Shown here: positions 1 to 8,245 of the stretch, in pieces
Position numbering within the stretch: the stretch's first letter is position 1
Layout: each line of letters opens with the position of its first letter
Assembly: GCF_030815415.1 (NCBI RefSeq)
Contig: NZ_JAUSWW010000001.1
Span: 9,300,001 to 9,364,000 of the forward strand
Direction: 5' to 3'
From: Streptomyces canus
Lineage (GTDB): Bacteria; Actinomycetota; Actinomycetes; Streptomycetales; Streptomycetaceae
DNA length: 64,000 nucleotides
Program-made: the position numbers and the translations under genes
Notes under the pieces: generated by a model
What the model was told of the DNA's origin: nothing
The model's input: the letters and a program-made list of their open reading frames with translations, nothing else
The model's database searches: none

Positions 1-756
1 GCGGCGAACGCGGCCGTGGCCTTCAGTCACCTGGGCGGCGCGGCTCGCCTGGTCACCGCGATCGGCTCCCATCCACTGGGCCTCGGCGCCACAGCCGACC
101 TGCACCGACTCGGCGTCACCGTGGCGGACCTGACGCCCGACTCGACCGAGCCCCCGGCCGTCTCCTCCATCATGGTCACGGCGTCCACCGGAGAACGCGC
201 CGTCGCCTCGACCAACGCGACGGGCCACCGCGTCACCCCACCCGACGACCTCGACGCACTCGTGGCAGCCTGCGACATCGTGCAATTCGACGGCCACCAC
301 ATGGAACTCGCCGTCTCCGCCGCCCACATCGCACGAGCCGTCGGCCGCCCGACCGTCCTCGACGCAGGCAGCTGGAAGGACGGCATGGAGAACCTGCTGC
401 CGTCGATCGACGTGACCGTCTGCTCGGCGGACTTCCACCCACCGGGCACGAACACACCCACCGAAACACTGCGCTTCCTCCATGAGCACGGGGTCCGCTG
501 GTCGGCAGTCACCCAAGGAGCGGAGCCCATCGTCTGGAGGGGCCCCGACGACGGCGGCACGGTGGACGTTCCGACGGTCCCCGTGACGGACACGCTCGGT
601 GCGGGAGACTTCCTGCACGGAGCCCTCACCCACCACCTCGCACTGCGGGGCCACTTGACCTCACAGCACTTCACCGAGGCCCTGCGCGCCGCGGCCGCGG
701 TGGCATCGCGAGCCTGCACCTCGTTCGGAACCCGCGCCTGGCTGCAAGGAGAGTAG
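1..756 (+). CDS. PfkB-family sugar kinase, C-terminal part (runs off the left edge)
   Basis: This is the 3' part of a ribokinase-like (PfkB) kinase that phosphorylates a sugar or nucleoside with ATP in the cytoplasm. The reading frame is open to base 1 and its first residues (NAAVAFSHLGG) are the usual PfkB start-of-domain region, so a short N-terminus lies outside the window. Near the end it carries DTLGAGDF, the PfkB signature 2 with the catalytic aspartate and anion hole. A GTG at base 16 lies inside the fold and is not the start. The substrate cannot be read from sequence. The decayed sugar-binding lipoprotein at 2.3-2.9 kb may once have belonged to the same sugar pathway, which is only inference. 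Confidence 0.85.
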   Translation, partial: AANAAVAFSHLGGAARLVTAIGSHPLGLGATADLHRLGVTVADLTPDSTEPPAVSSIMVTASTGERAVASTNATGHRVTPPDDLDALVAACDIVQFDGHHMELAVSAAHIARAVGRPTVLDAGSWKDGMENLLPSIDVTVCSADFHPPGTNTPTETLRFLHEHGVRWSAVTQGAEPIVWRGPDDGGTVDVPTVPVTDTLGAGDFLHGALTHHLALRGHLTSQHFTEALRAAAAVASRACTSFGTRAWLQGE

Positions 757-934
757 GGCCGCACCGCGCCAGCGCCGCACTTTCATCCAAGTGCCGTAGA
801 TCTTTGTCCATGGACGGATCAGCCGCCACGCGCAAGGGTCGACGCATGCGCGAATCCGGCAAGGCGACGACGGACAGATGAGAGCCACCGACCCCCGCCC
901 CGTTCTGCACAGTCGCTCCCTCGAACGCCGACGC

Positions 935-2095
935 ATGCCAAGTGGGCTCATCGCGCTGGCACTCGGCGGCTTCGGCATCGGACTGACCGAGTTCCTGATC
1001 GCCGGACTGCTGCCCCAGGTCGCGTCGAGTCTCGCCGTATCGGAAGCGGCGGCGGGCTGGCTGATCTCCGGATACGCGTTGAGCGTCGCGATCGGTGCCA
1101 TCGCGCTGACCGCGGCCACGACACGGCTGCCCCGCAAACAGGTCCTGGTCGGCCTGGTGGCATTGTTCGTCATCGGCAACCTGCTGTCCGCGCTCGCACC
1201 GAACTATCAGGTGATGCTGCTCGGCAGGGTCGTGGCGGCGTTGTGCCACGGTTCGTTCTTCGGAATCGGCTCCCTGGTCGCGCGCGGTCTGGTGGCACCG
1301 GAACGCAAGTCCCGCGCGGTGGCGGTGATGTTCGCCGGGCTCACCCTGGCGAACGTGCTGGGCGTACCGTTCGGCGCGCTCGTCGGTGAACGCTGGGGCT
1401 GGCGGGCGGCCTTCTGGGCGGTCACCGCGATCGGCGTACTGGCCCTGGCGGGGATCGCGGCCCTCGTCCCCGCCCGGCCGACGGAGGCAGGCCCCGCTCC
1501 GACACCGGCAGCGGACCTGCGCGCCCAGTTCCGCGCCTTCCGCTCCTGGCAGGTCTGGCTGACCCTGACGGCCACCGGACTCGGCTACGGCGGCATGTTC
1601 GGCGCGTTCAGCTACATCGCCTACACCTTCACCGAGGTCGGCGGCTTCTCCTCGGCCGATGTCGCCTGGCTGCTGATGGTGTACGGCGTCGGCCTGGTCG
1701 CCGGGAACCTGATCGGCGGCCGAGCGGCCGACCAGGACCGGGACCGCGCCCTGGTCCTCGCCCTGCTCGGACTCACCGTCACCCTGGCCGTGTTCGGCCT
1801 CCTCGCGGCCAGCCCCACCGCGTCGGTGTTCCTGGTGTTCCTGATGGGACTGTTCGGATTCGCCGCCGTCCCCGGCATGATCACCCGCGTCACCGACGTG
1901 GCCCACGGCGCGGCACTGGCCGCCAGCGCCAACGTCTCCGCGTCCAACGTCGGCAACGCCCTCGGCGCCTGGCTCGGCGGCCTGGCCATCAGCGCGGGCC
2001 TCGGCTACACCGCACCGCTCTACGTCGGCGCCGGAATCACCCTGATCGCCGTACTGGTCATGGCCGTCGCCGCACACCAGGCACGTCGACACTGA
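935..2095 (+). CDS. MFS transporter, DHA1 drug-efflux/AraJ-like
   Basis: This 386-residue integral membrane protein has about twelve hydrophobic helices. It belongs to the major facilitator superfamily, proton-driven exporters of drugs or sugars. The N-terminus (FGIGLTEFLIAGLLPQVA) and the loop after helix 2 (RLPRKQVLVG) are typical of the AraJ/Cmx group. An ATG at 878 would add 19 polar residues; I prefer 935 because the paralogue at 12.8 kb also starts directly before helix 1. Neither start has a good ribosome site. Its 3' end overlaps a small convergent gene by 38 bases. The substrate is unknown. Confidence 0.85.
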   Translation: MPSGLIALALGGFGIGLTEFLIAGLLPQVASSLAVSEAAAGWLISGYALSVAIGAIALTAATTRLPRKQVLVGLVALFVIGNLLSALAPNYQVMLLGRVVAALCHGSFFGIGSLVARGLVAPERKSRAVAVMFAGLTLANVLGVPFGALVGERWGWRAAFWAVTAIGVLALAGIAALVPARPTEAGPAPTPAADLRAQFRAFRSWQVWLTLTATGLGYGGMFGAFSYIAYTFTEVGGFSSADVAWLLMVYGVGLVAGNLIGGRAADQDRDRALVLALLGLTVTLAVFGLLAASPTASVFLVFLMGLFGFAAVPGMITRVTDVAHGAALAASANVSASNVGNALGAWLGGLAISAGLGYTAPLYVGAGITLIAVLVMAVAAHQARRH

Positions 2096-2243
2096 GCGCC
2101 TCCCCGCGAGCCCAGTCGAACCACACCACGCGGCGCACATGCTCCGGCCCACGCAACTCGGCCGGCGTCCGCACCACGTCCCAGACCGGCGTCCAGTGGG
2201 TCCCCATCCCGGCAACTGCGCTGCGGCTACGCCTGCCGGACAT
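2058..2243 (-). CDS. Small hypothetical protein, 61 aa
   Basis: I do not recognise this protein. It is supported by an ATG at 2243 with a near-perfect ribosome site (GGAGGA about seven bases upstream) and by a non-repetitive sequence containing THWTPVWDVVRTPAEL and VVWFDWARG, which does not look like a shadow frame. It has a basic N-terminus (SGRRSRS) and no membrane segment. It is convergent with, and overlaps by 38 bases, the MFS gene. It sits just downstream of a decayed sugar-binding protein gene on the same strand. Confidence 0.5.
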   Translation of the reverse strand: MSGRRSRSAVAGMGTHWTPVWDVVRTPAELRGPEHVRRVVWFDWARGEALSVDVPGVRRRP

Positions 2244-2301
2244 ATCGGTCTCCTCCGAGTCGGCGGCCACCGGCTCGGCCCAGGTGATCCACGTCGTTCC
2301 G

Positions 2302-2907
2302 TACGGGTCACGGTGCCTTCCTGGACGGACTTGACGGCGTCCTCGTTGAGGTCGAAGGTGGCGATCCTGGCCTTGCTGCCGGCATCGGACAGGGACTGCA
2401 CCGCGGTCAGCGCGATGGGCGCGCCGAGGGTGACGACCTAGCGCAGCGGGCTTCCAGGGCGACCTGGCACTGTTCCTGGATGACGCACAGGGCGTGCCTG
2501 GCGCCGAGTTGGTCGAGGCGTTCACCGAAGGCCTGACCGGCGATGTTCTCGTCCTGCCTGAAGTACTCGAGCACGCCGAGGTCTTTCCAGTCGTCGACGC
2601 CGGAGTTGGAGCCGACGACGGGGATGCCGGCCGTCTTGGCCTTGGCGATGACGTCCTTGAGGGCGTCGGGCTTGGCCGCGGTGATGGCGATGCCGTCGAC
2701 CTTCTGGTCGATGGCGTTCTGGACGAGGTTGGCCTGGGTTCCGGCGCTGGGGTCGCTGGAGTACACGAGCTTGATGTTGTCCTTGGCGGCCGCGGCCGTG
2801 TCGCCTTCCGCGGACTTCTTGCCACCGGAACTGCTGGAGCAGCCGGCCGCGAAGTGGGCGCCGACGAGAAGCGTGGCGGTGAGAGTGGCGGCCTGTGAGG
2901 GTGGCCA
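2302..2907 (-). pseudogene. Decayed sugar ABC transporter substrate-binding lipoprotein (RbsB/YtfQ type)
   Basis: The minus strand reads a lipoprotein-like signal (LLVGAHFAAGC), then a periplasmic-binding-protein domain (IKLVYSSDPSAGTQANLVQN, then KVDGIAITAAKPDALK). At about 2440 the frame changes: ALEARCA is followed, in another frame, by VVTLGAPIALTAVQSLSDAG and FDLNEDAVKSVQEGTV. The missing stretch, about 35-40 residues in relatives, indicates an internal deletion that also shifted the frame. The tail stops at about 2302, well before the usual C-terminus, and no start codon is found before the signal sequence. It cannot make a functional binding protein. It lies directly after the terminator of the DUF1062 gene. 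Confidence 0.8.
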
Positions 2908-2913
2908 CGCGAG

Positions 2914-2944
2914 GGCCCGCCCGGCGGATCTTGCCGGACGGGCC
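2914..2944 (-). terminator. Hairpin terminator after the DUF1062 gene
   Basis: Two 12-base arms (2914-2925 and 2933-2944) pair with a single wobble around a 7-base loop. The hairpin starts 34 bases beyond the stop codon of the DUF1062 gene. There is no U-tract, which is normal for streptomycete terminators. Confidence 0.6.
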
Positions 2945-2977
2945 CCAGGTCCCGAGGAAGCCTCGGGTCAGCGTGTC

Positions 2978-3526
2978 TCAGTGCTTCAGCGTGAAGGTGA
3001 AGTCGCCGGAGAGCTTGCCGCCCAGCCGGACCGCCGACACGACCCTCCCCTCCGCGATCAGCCGCTCGACCTCGGCCCGCGAAAGACCGCATCCCTCGGC
3101 GATGAGGCGCACCGGCCGCACAGGGATCCGCGCCGCGAAGCGCACCGAGACGTCGAGCACCTCGGTGTCCAGGTGATCCGATCCGCCGGTGTCGAGGCGC
3201 CAGGCACCGTCCCAGTCGAGGGCGATGCGATTGCGGCGCTGGACGACCGGATCCTGGAGCAGTTCGGCCGTCAGACCGAGGTCGTTGTCATGGAGCCGGT
3301 CCAGCAGTTCAGGTCGTACGGAGCGCACATTGACCCGCTCCAGGACCGTGAGTTTCGCGGTGTCCCCGCAGGAGGTGCAGAGCACCAGGAGCCAGGCGTC
3401 GATGTTCTTGTGGTGGGCGTTGACGCGAAACTTGCCGTTCGCCCGGAAGCTCTCGGACGCGCACGTGTGGCAACGGCGGAGAACGAGCGGCAGGCAGGTG
3501 GGCATGACCACCCAGTTATTGAGCAC
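2978..3526 (-). CDS. DUF1062 family protein
   Basis: This is a cytoplasmic protein of about 182 residues whose layout matches the DUF1062 family: a zinc-ribbon-like half with RCHTCAS near residue 18 and CTSCGD near residue 50, the sequence NGKFRVNAHHKNIDAWLL between them, and a C-terminal part ending in a dimerisation-like segment (GLSRAEVERLIAEGRVVSA). The family has no established function. The GTG at 3526 gives the longest frame but has no ribosome site; the ATG at 3505 is an alternative that keeps the conserved part. A hairpin terminator follows. Confidence 0.75.
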   Translation of the reverse strand: MLNNWVVMPTCLPLVLRRCHTCASESFRANGKFRVNAHHKNIDAWLLVLCTSCGDTAKLTVLERVNVRSVRPELLDRLHDNDLGLTAELLQDPVVQRRNRIALDWDGAWRLDTGGSDHLDTEVLDVSVRFAARIPVRPVRLIAEGCGLSRAEVERLIAEGRVVSAVRLGGKLSGDFTFTLKH

Positions 3527-3740
3527 AGAAGTACACCGGTTTCAGTGAGAAGTCCGCAGCAAAAAGAAGCGCGGCGCACATGCGCGACGCGCGATAGATC
3601 AGCTCTCGGGAGGTCTCACACGGTGTACAACGGCACGTCCTTGCCCAGACGACTCGGTTCGCCAGCACCGTAATGACGCAACTCGGCGCTGTGCCACTGG
3701 TTTTCGAGCGCCCCACCGCCGGGTCCGGGCGGTCGTGTAC

Positions 3741-4988
3741 CTAGAGGTCGCGTACCGCCTGTCCCATGCGGGTCAGTGCTTCGCGCAGGATGGCAGGCGG
3801 CGTCGCGAAGTTGAGGCGTACGTGTCCCTCGCCGCCGGAGCCGAAGACGTGTCCCGAGCTGAGGGCGACCCTGGCCTTGTCGAGGAACATCCTCGCGGGG
3901 CCGGCGACGTCGCTCACCACACCGGGCCCATCGGTGCCGTGATCATCGTGCAGTCCCAGCCGGCGGCAGTCCAGCCAGGCCAGATAGGTGCCCTCGGGGC
4001 GGCGACAGCCCACCTCGGGGAGGTGTTCTGCGATCAGTTCGCCCAGCAGACGGCGGTTGGCGTCGAGCCCGAGCAGCAGTTCGTCGAGCCAGTCCCCGCC
4101 CTCGCGGAAGGCCGCGGTGTGGGCGATGACCCCAAGATGGCTGGGGCCGTGGCCGACCTCTTCCGGCAGGAGCCGGAGCTCGTCGGCGGCCTCGGGACCG
4201 GCGACGGCCACGGCGGCCTTGAGCCCGGCGAGGTTCCACGCCTTGGAGGCCGAGGCCAGCATGAACGCGTTCTCGGCACCGGGCACGCTCAGGAACGGGG
4301 TGAAGATGGCACCCGGCAACACCAGAGGAGCATGGATCTCGTCGGACACCACCCGCACACCGTGCCTGCGGGCCAGAGCCGCGACGGCCTCCAGCTCCCC
4401 GCGGGTGTGGACCACGCCGGTCGGATTGTGCGGGTTGCTCATCAGGAACGCGGCCCGACGGCCCCCGCGCCGAGCCCGTACGAAGGCATCCTCCAGCGCC
4501 CGCGGATCGATCCGCAGATCGGGACCGAGGCGGGCCTCGACGACCTCACGGGCGTCATGGCCGACGAACGCGTAGAAGGGCGGATAGACCGGTGAGCACA
4601 CCACGACCGCGTCGCCGGGATCGGTGATCAGCCGCAGCACTTCGACGATGCCCAGCATCACGTCGGGCACGATCGCGGTGTGTTCGACGCGCAGCCCGTC
4701 CCATCCCCACCGTTCCTGGGCGAAAGCGGCAAGTGCCTCGGCGTAGGCCGTCCCGAAGGGATATCCGGTGTCGCCGAGGTCGAGCGCCGAGTGCAACGCC
4801 TCGACGACGGGTGCGGCGAGCGGCACATCCATCTCCGCCACCCACAACGGAAGTACGTCCTCGGGATGGGTACGCCACTTCATGCTGGTGCGCCGCCGCA
4901 GCTGCTCCAGGGTGAGACGGGTCAGGGGATCCGTCCGGTGGGGCTCGGCGGCGGAGGGGTTGTGTCGCGTGGGCTCGGGCTCGGTCAT
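3741..4988 (-). CDS. MalY/PatB-family PLP-dependent C-S lyase
   Basis: This 415-residue fold-type-I aminotransferase-like enzyme belongs to the MalY/PatB branch, which cleaves the C-S bond of cystathionine or cysteine conjugates to give pyruvate, ammonia and a thiol. Visible marks are LPLWVAEMD near residue 46, SNPHNPTG (184-191), the cofactor aspartate in VVSDEIH (216) and the Schiff-base lysine in [10 protein letters not shown] (249). The C-terminus has VRLNFATP with the carboxylate-binding arginine. It is divergent from the aminopeptidase gene at 5076. A role in sulfur amino-acid turnover would fit the other sulfur genes in the window, but that link is inference. Confidence 0.88.
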   Translation of the reverse strand: MTEPEPTRHNPSAAEPHRTDPLTRLTLEQLRRRTSMKWRTHPEDVLPLWVAEMDVPLAAPVVEALHSALDLGDTGYPFGTAYAEALAAFAQERWGWDGLRVEHTAIVPDVMLGIVEVLRLITDPGDAVVVCSPVYPPFYAFVGHDAREVVEARLGPDLRIDPRALEDAFVRARRGGRRAAFLMSNPHNPTGVVHTRGELEAVAALARRHGVRVVSDEIHAPLVLPGAIFTPFLSVPGAENAFMLASASKAWNLAGLKAAVAVAGPEAADELRLLPEEVGHGPSHLGVIAHTAAFREGGDWLDELLLGLDANRRLLGELIAEHLPEVGCRRPEGTYLAWLDCRRLGLHDDHGTDGPGVVSDVAGPARMFLDKARVALSSGHVFGSGGEGHVRLNFATPPAILREALTRMGQAVRDL

Positions 4989-5075
4989 GACGCGCTCGGA
5001 TGTCCGGGGACGCCGGGGCCGCAGCCGGATGAACGGCTACCCACGTCATACGATGCTTTGGCTAGTGTGCCGATC

Positions 5076-6140
5076 ATGCGCATGCCCGATCCACCTCTGT
5101 CCTCGCCCTCACCCGAAGCCCCTCGCCGGGCCCGCGAACTCGGTCTGGGCGTCGGTGAGGGGCCTACGGGACCGCACAACACTTTCACGGACGTGCCCGG
5201 CATTCGCGTAGGGCACACCACACTGGTCGATGCGCCGCGTGTGCACAGCGGTGTCACCGCGATCGTCCCTGACGGCGTGGGCCCCGCAAGCCCGCTGCCG
5301 GCCGGCGTGTTCGCGGGCAACGGCTACGGCAAGCTGCTGGGCAGCACCCAACTCGCCGAACTCGGCGCGCTGGAGACCCCCGTCCTGCTCACCTCGACGC
5401 TGTCCGCGTTCCGGGTCGCGGACGCCCTGGTCGGCTGGATGCTGGAACAGCGCGGGACAGCCGGTGCACGGAGCCTGAACCCGGTGGTGGGGGAGTGCAA
5501 CGACGGCCTTTTGTCCGACATCCGCTCGCGCCCGGTCCACGAGGAACACGTCCGCTCCGCACTTGAGACCGCCCACAGTGGCCCGGTGCCCGAGGGCTGC
5601 GTCGGTGGCGGCACCGGGCTCACCGCGCTCGGTTTCAAGTCCGGCATCGGCACCTCCTCGCGCCGTCTCCCGCTGGCGGGCCGAGAGGTGACCCTCGGCG
5701 TCCTCGTCCAGGCCAACTTCGGCGGCACGCTGCGCATCCTCGGCCGCACGATCACCCCCGCCGACGTCGGCCTGCCCACCGCGGCCCCCGTCCCCGACAC
5801 CGGTTCCTGCATGATCGTGACCGCGACCGACGCACCCCTGGACGCCCGTCAGCTGACCCGGCTCGCCCGACGCGCCGTGTACGCCCTGGCCAGGGTCGGC
5901 GCGGCCTACAGCCACGGCAGCGGCGACTACGGCCTGGCCTTCGGTACCCGCCCCCTGGGCACACCCGCCGGCCCCGCCGTGGTCCCCGACGACACCCTCG
6001 ACCCCCTCTTCAGTGCCCTCCTGGACGCAGTGGAGGAAGCCGCCCTGAACTCCCTCCTCACCGCCACCACGACCACGGGCCCCTACGGCGACACACGCCA
6101 CCCTCTGCCCGCGGCACCGCTGCTCGCTGTGCTCGGGTGA
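5076..6140 (+). CDS. P1-family peptidase (DmpA-type L-aminopeptidase/D-esterase)
   Basis: This 354-residue N-terminal-nucleophile hydrolase of the DmpA (S58) family cuts itself before a serine that then becomes the nucleophile. The expected cleavage site is G243-S244 in DTGSCMIVTATDAPLD. Upstream the fold shows NTFTDVPGIRVGHTT (35-49) and NGYGKLLG (82-89), both conserved in the family. The frame stays open much further upstream, but the ATG at 5076 begins the conserved part; no ribosome site is visible and leaderless translation is likely. The natural substrate is not predictable. Confidence 0.88.
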   Translation: MRMPDPPLSSPSPEAPRRARELGLGVGEGPTGPHNTFTDVPGIRVGHTTLVDAPRVHSGVTAIVPDGVGPASPLPAGVFAGNGYGKLLGSTQLAELGALETPVLLTSTLSAFRVADALVGWMLEQRGTAGARSLNPVVGECNDGLLSDIRSRPVHEEHVRSALETAHSGPVPEGCVGGGTGLTALGFKSGIGTSSRRLPLAGREVTLGVLVQANFGGTLRILGRTITPADVGLPTAAPVPDTGSCMIVTATDAPLDARQLTRLARRAVYALARVGAAYSHGSGDYGLAFGTRPLGTPAGPAVVPDDTLDPLFSALLDAVEEAALNSLLTATTTTGPYGDTRHPLPAAPLLAVLG

Positions 6141-6159
6141 CGAGCCCGGGGCGCACGGG

Positions 6160-6738
6160 TCAGCGCATCCGCGGATTGAGGGCGGCCAGGCCTTCCCGGA
6201 AGCCGGGGTCGGGCCGGTTGGGCTCCACCTCGCCGGTGTCCGGGTCGAGGTACTCCCACGCGCCCTGCCGTCCCGCCCCGCACACCATCAACGTCAGTGT
6301 CCGGCCCGGCACCTGAATGTGCGTCACCTCGTGAAAAGAGCTGAGGGGCATGTGATTCGTCCCGCCCGCCTCATGCACCCGGGTCTCGGTGACGACCTGG
6401 CCGTCGACCAGCTCGTAGCGCTGCTCGGTGTACCCGCCGGCGAGGATGTGCGCGGTGAACTCCCACGGATGGTTGTGGGGCTGCGGCTTCGCACCGTCGC
6501 GCAGGTCGGGCGCCATCCACAGGTTCACCTTGACCGTGCGGTCCTCCTCCCGGCGCAGCACCAACTCGGCCTTGTACCCGAGGCCGTCGGGGTCGGGCAC
6601 GAGCAGCCACCGATCCTCGGAGGTGAAGTCCTCCCAGGTGAGCGACTCGGACGGCGCGTACTGTTCGAGCCCATGGACGGTGGCATCGAAGAGCTCTTCG
6701 TCCACGATCAGGCCGGGCACGACCTGAACTGTCTGCAT
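6160..6738 (-). CDS. Cupin-fold hypothetical protein
   Basis: This 192-residue soluble protein has a central cupin-like metal site: PHNHPWEFTAHILAGGYTE (two histidines and a glutamate on the first motif) and later SFHEVTHIQVPGRTL supplying more histidines. It is probably a metal-dependent dioxygenase, isomerase or sugar-binding cupin, but I do not recognise the exact family. The ATG at 6738 has a strong ribosome site (GGGGAGGA). It is convergent with the aminopeptidase gene, with 19 bases between the stops. Confidence 0.7.
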   Translation of the reverse strand: MQTVQVVPGLIVDEELFDATVHGLEQYAPSESLTWEDFTSEDRWLLVPDPDGLGYKAELVLRREEDRTVKVNLWMAPDLRDGAKPQPHNHPWEFTAHILAGGYTEQRYELVDGQVVTETRVHEAGGTNHMPLSSFHEVTHIQVPGRTLTLMVCGAGRQGAWEYLDPDTGEVEPNRPDPGFREGLAALNPRMR

Positions 6739-6977
6739 GTTTCCTCCCCGTCAGACGCGCTACTGGTGAGCGTGTGCTGCTTCGCGGCAGGATATCCGGC
6801 TGACTGACACGACTGTTCGAGCAGCGCCCGCTTTCGGCCCCTCGAGTACCCAGGCCGTCCGCGCAGACCGACCCGGCGGCGGGGACCGGGCAGGGCGCAC
6901 CGCATCGACCGCCCTTCTTCGCTGGGTTACCGTACTGGCACGCTGCGTTGCCCCCCGTGGGGCCGAGGAGGAATCCT

Positions 6978-7514
6978 GTGTCATCGCCCTGCGATCCCCA
7001 GTACGCTCCCGCCGGCGATGTGGGCGCAGCGCTCATGATGATCGACTCCCGGCTGAAGGCCATGTACGGCGACGGGGCCGAGACCGATCCCGTACAGCGG
7101 CAGCTGACCGAGCAGTTCACCGCGTCGCTGGCCCCCAAGGAAGCCGATGACCTGGTGGACGGCGCCTGCACGCTCATCTACATGTTCATGCGCTGGCTGC
7201 GGATGGCCTACGAGGACCATGACAAGGACGTCATCGAGTACGTGGTGCCCGGCCTCGTGGCCTCGCTGCGCATGATGCCCAAGAGCATCCGTCCCGAGGT
7301 CATCCCCACCATGGCCGGTCTGGTCGTCGCCGCAGGCACCGGACTCAGCCCCAGCCTGTGGCGCAAGCAGTACGGAGACTGGACGAAGGACGAGATGAAC
7401 TCCCTGGAAGCGACAGCCCTGTTGCTCGCGGAACACATCAACCGGCTCACGGACAACCGCGACTTCGCCGCCCGCATGATCGCCGAAGCCATGTCCCGCG
7501 CGACCGAAGGCTGA
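6978..7514 (+). CDS. Hypothetical helical protein, 178 aa
   Basis: I do not recognise this protein. It is predicted mostly alpha-helical and soluble, with a Met-rich amphipathic stretch (TLIYMFMRWLRMAYEDHDKD) and no catalytic motif. The GTG at 6978 is chosen because GAGGAGGA lies five bases upstream; the frame is open a little further but without a site. It is convergent with the GNAT gene at 7541. Confidence 0.6.
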   Translation: MSSPCDPQYAPAGDVGAALMMIDSRLKAMYGDGAETDPVQRQLTEQFTASLAPKEADDLVDGACTLIYMFMRWLRMAYEDHDKDVIEYVVPGLVASLRMMPKSIRPEVIPTMAGLVVAAGTGLSPSLWRKQYGDWTKDEMNSLEATALLLAEHINRLTDNRDFAARMIAEAMSRATEG

Positions 7515-7540
7515 CGCACGGCGGGACGGGAGACACAGGG

Positions 7541-7936
7541 TCAGAGGGCGATCAGCCCTGCCGCAGTCTCCCTGAAGCCGCAGGCATCGAAGTAGAACGA
7601 CCGCAGATGATCCTCGAAGTCGACGTGCAGCCACTCACACCCCGCAGCACGGCTTCCGTCGGCAGCTGCCCTGACCAGCGCGGCTCCGACCCCGTGCGAA
7701 CGATTGCGGTGAGCCACGACCGTATCCAGGACGAACGCGTGGACTCCGCCGTCCCAGGCGACGTTGACGAAGCCGACCAGCCGATCGTCTTCCCGGGCGC
7801 AGACCCAACCGAGGCTGTGACGGTGAAGTCTGGCGCGCCAGTCCGTCTGCCCGACCGGACAACCGAACCCTTCAGCGTGCAGTTCGTTGAGGGCCCAGTT
7901 GTCGATGTCGCCTCGCCACACATAGGTGATCGTCAT
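7541..7936 (-). CDS. GNAT-family N-acetyltransferase
   Basis: This 131-residue single-domain acetyltransferase transfers acetyl from acetyl-CoA to an unknown amine. The pyrophosphate-binding motif A is HRNRSHGVGAALV, preceded by the beta-4 strand FVLDTVVAH, and the C-terminal GFRET segment follows FYFDAC. The size is typical of small GNATs. No partner gene is suggested by its neighbours. Confidence 0.85.
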   Translation of the reverse strand: MTITYVWRGDIDNWALNELHAEGFGCPVGQTDWRARLHRHSLGWVCAREDDRLVGFVNVAWDGGVHAFVLDTVVAHRNRSHGVGAALVRAAADGSRAAGCEWLHVDFEDHLRSFYFDACGFRETAAGLIAL

Positions 7937-8015
7937 GGTCCGAACTTAGAGGCCATCAGGACCGGGCCCACCTTTTCCGGGCCTCCGCATCTGTCGGACG
8001 GCTCGCCTTTCCTCG

Positions 8016-8021
8016 TACGAT
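8016..8021 (+). promoter_or_regulatory. Probable -10 element for the Cys-rich leader
   Basis: TACGAT lies eight bases before the ATG of the short leader at 8029, the spacing expected for a leaderless transcript. No good -35 is visible about 17 bases upstream. Confidence 0.4.
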
Positions 8022-8028
8022 GGCCCGC

Positions 8029-8097
8029 ATGATCCTCAGCCGACGCCGCCCCGCCGTCCAGCGGTCCTGCGTGCTCGCCTCGTGCGGCTGTTGTTGA
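8029..8097 (+). CDS. Cys-rich leader peptide upstream of the molybdoenzyme gene
   Basis: This is a 22-codon frame, MILSRRRPAVQ then RSCVLASCGCC and stop. Four of the last nine codons encode cysteine, and two end the peptide. It begins just after a -10-like box (leaderless) and lies 148 bases ahead of a sulfite-oxidase-like gene. Short Cys-ending leaders that let ribosome stalling sense cysteine supply are known upstream of actinobacterial sulfur genes, so this is probably a cysteine-responsive attenuation leader. The regulatory role is inference; the codon cluster is directly visible. Confidence 0.6.
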   Translation: MILSRRRPAVQRSCVLASCGCC

Positions 8098-8245
8098 CCT
8101 TCCTCGCTTGACTCCCCGGCCCGACAAGCCGGTTGACATCTTTCGTAGCCCTGGGCGCCTTGCTTTCTTCGCCGCTGTGCGGTGCTTCGTCGCACCCGGC
8201 CGCCGCCCCTCGCTCTTGGCCGCTCCCATGAAAGGTCAGCCACTC

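Noticed and set aside
671-2401. A 576-codon minus-strand frame opposite the first MFS gene.
   Set aside because: Only its first 30 or so codons are meaningful, as the C-terminal part of the decayed sugar-binding protein; the rest is a shadow of the MFS gene.
3516-3716. A 66-codon minus-strand frame upstream of the DUF1062 gene.
   Set aside because: No ribosome site and mixed third positions; it probably is promoter DNA.
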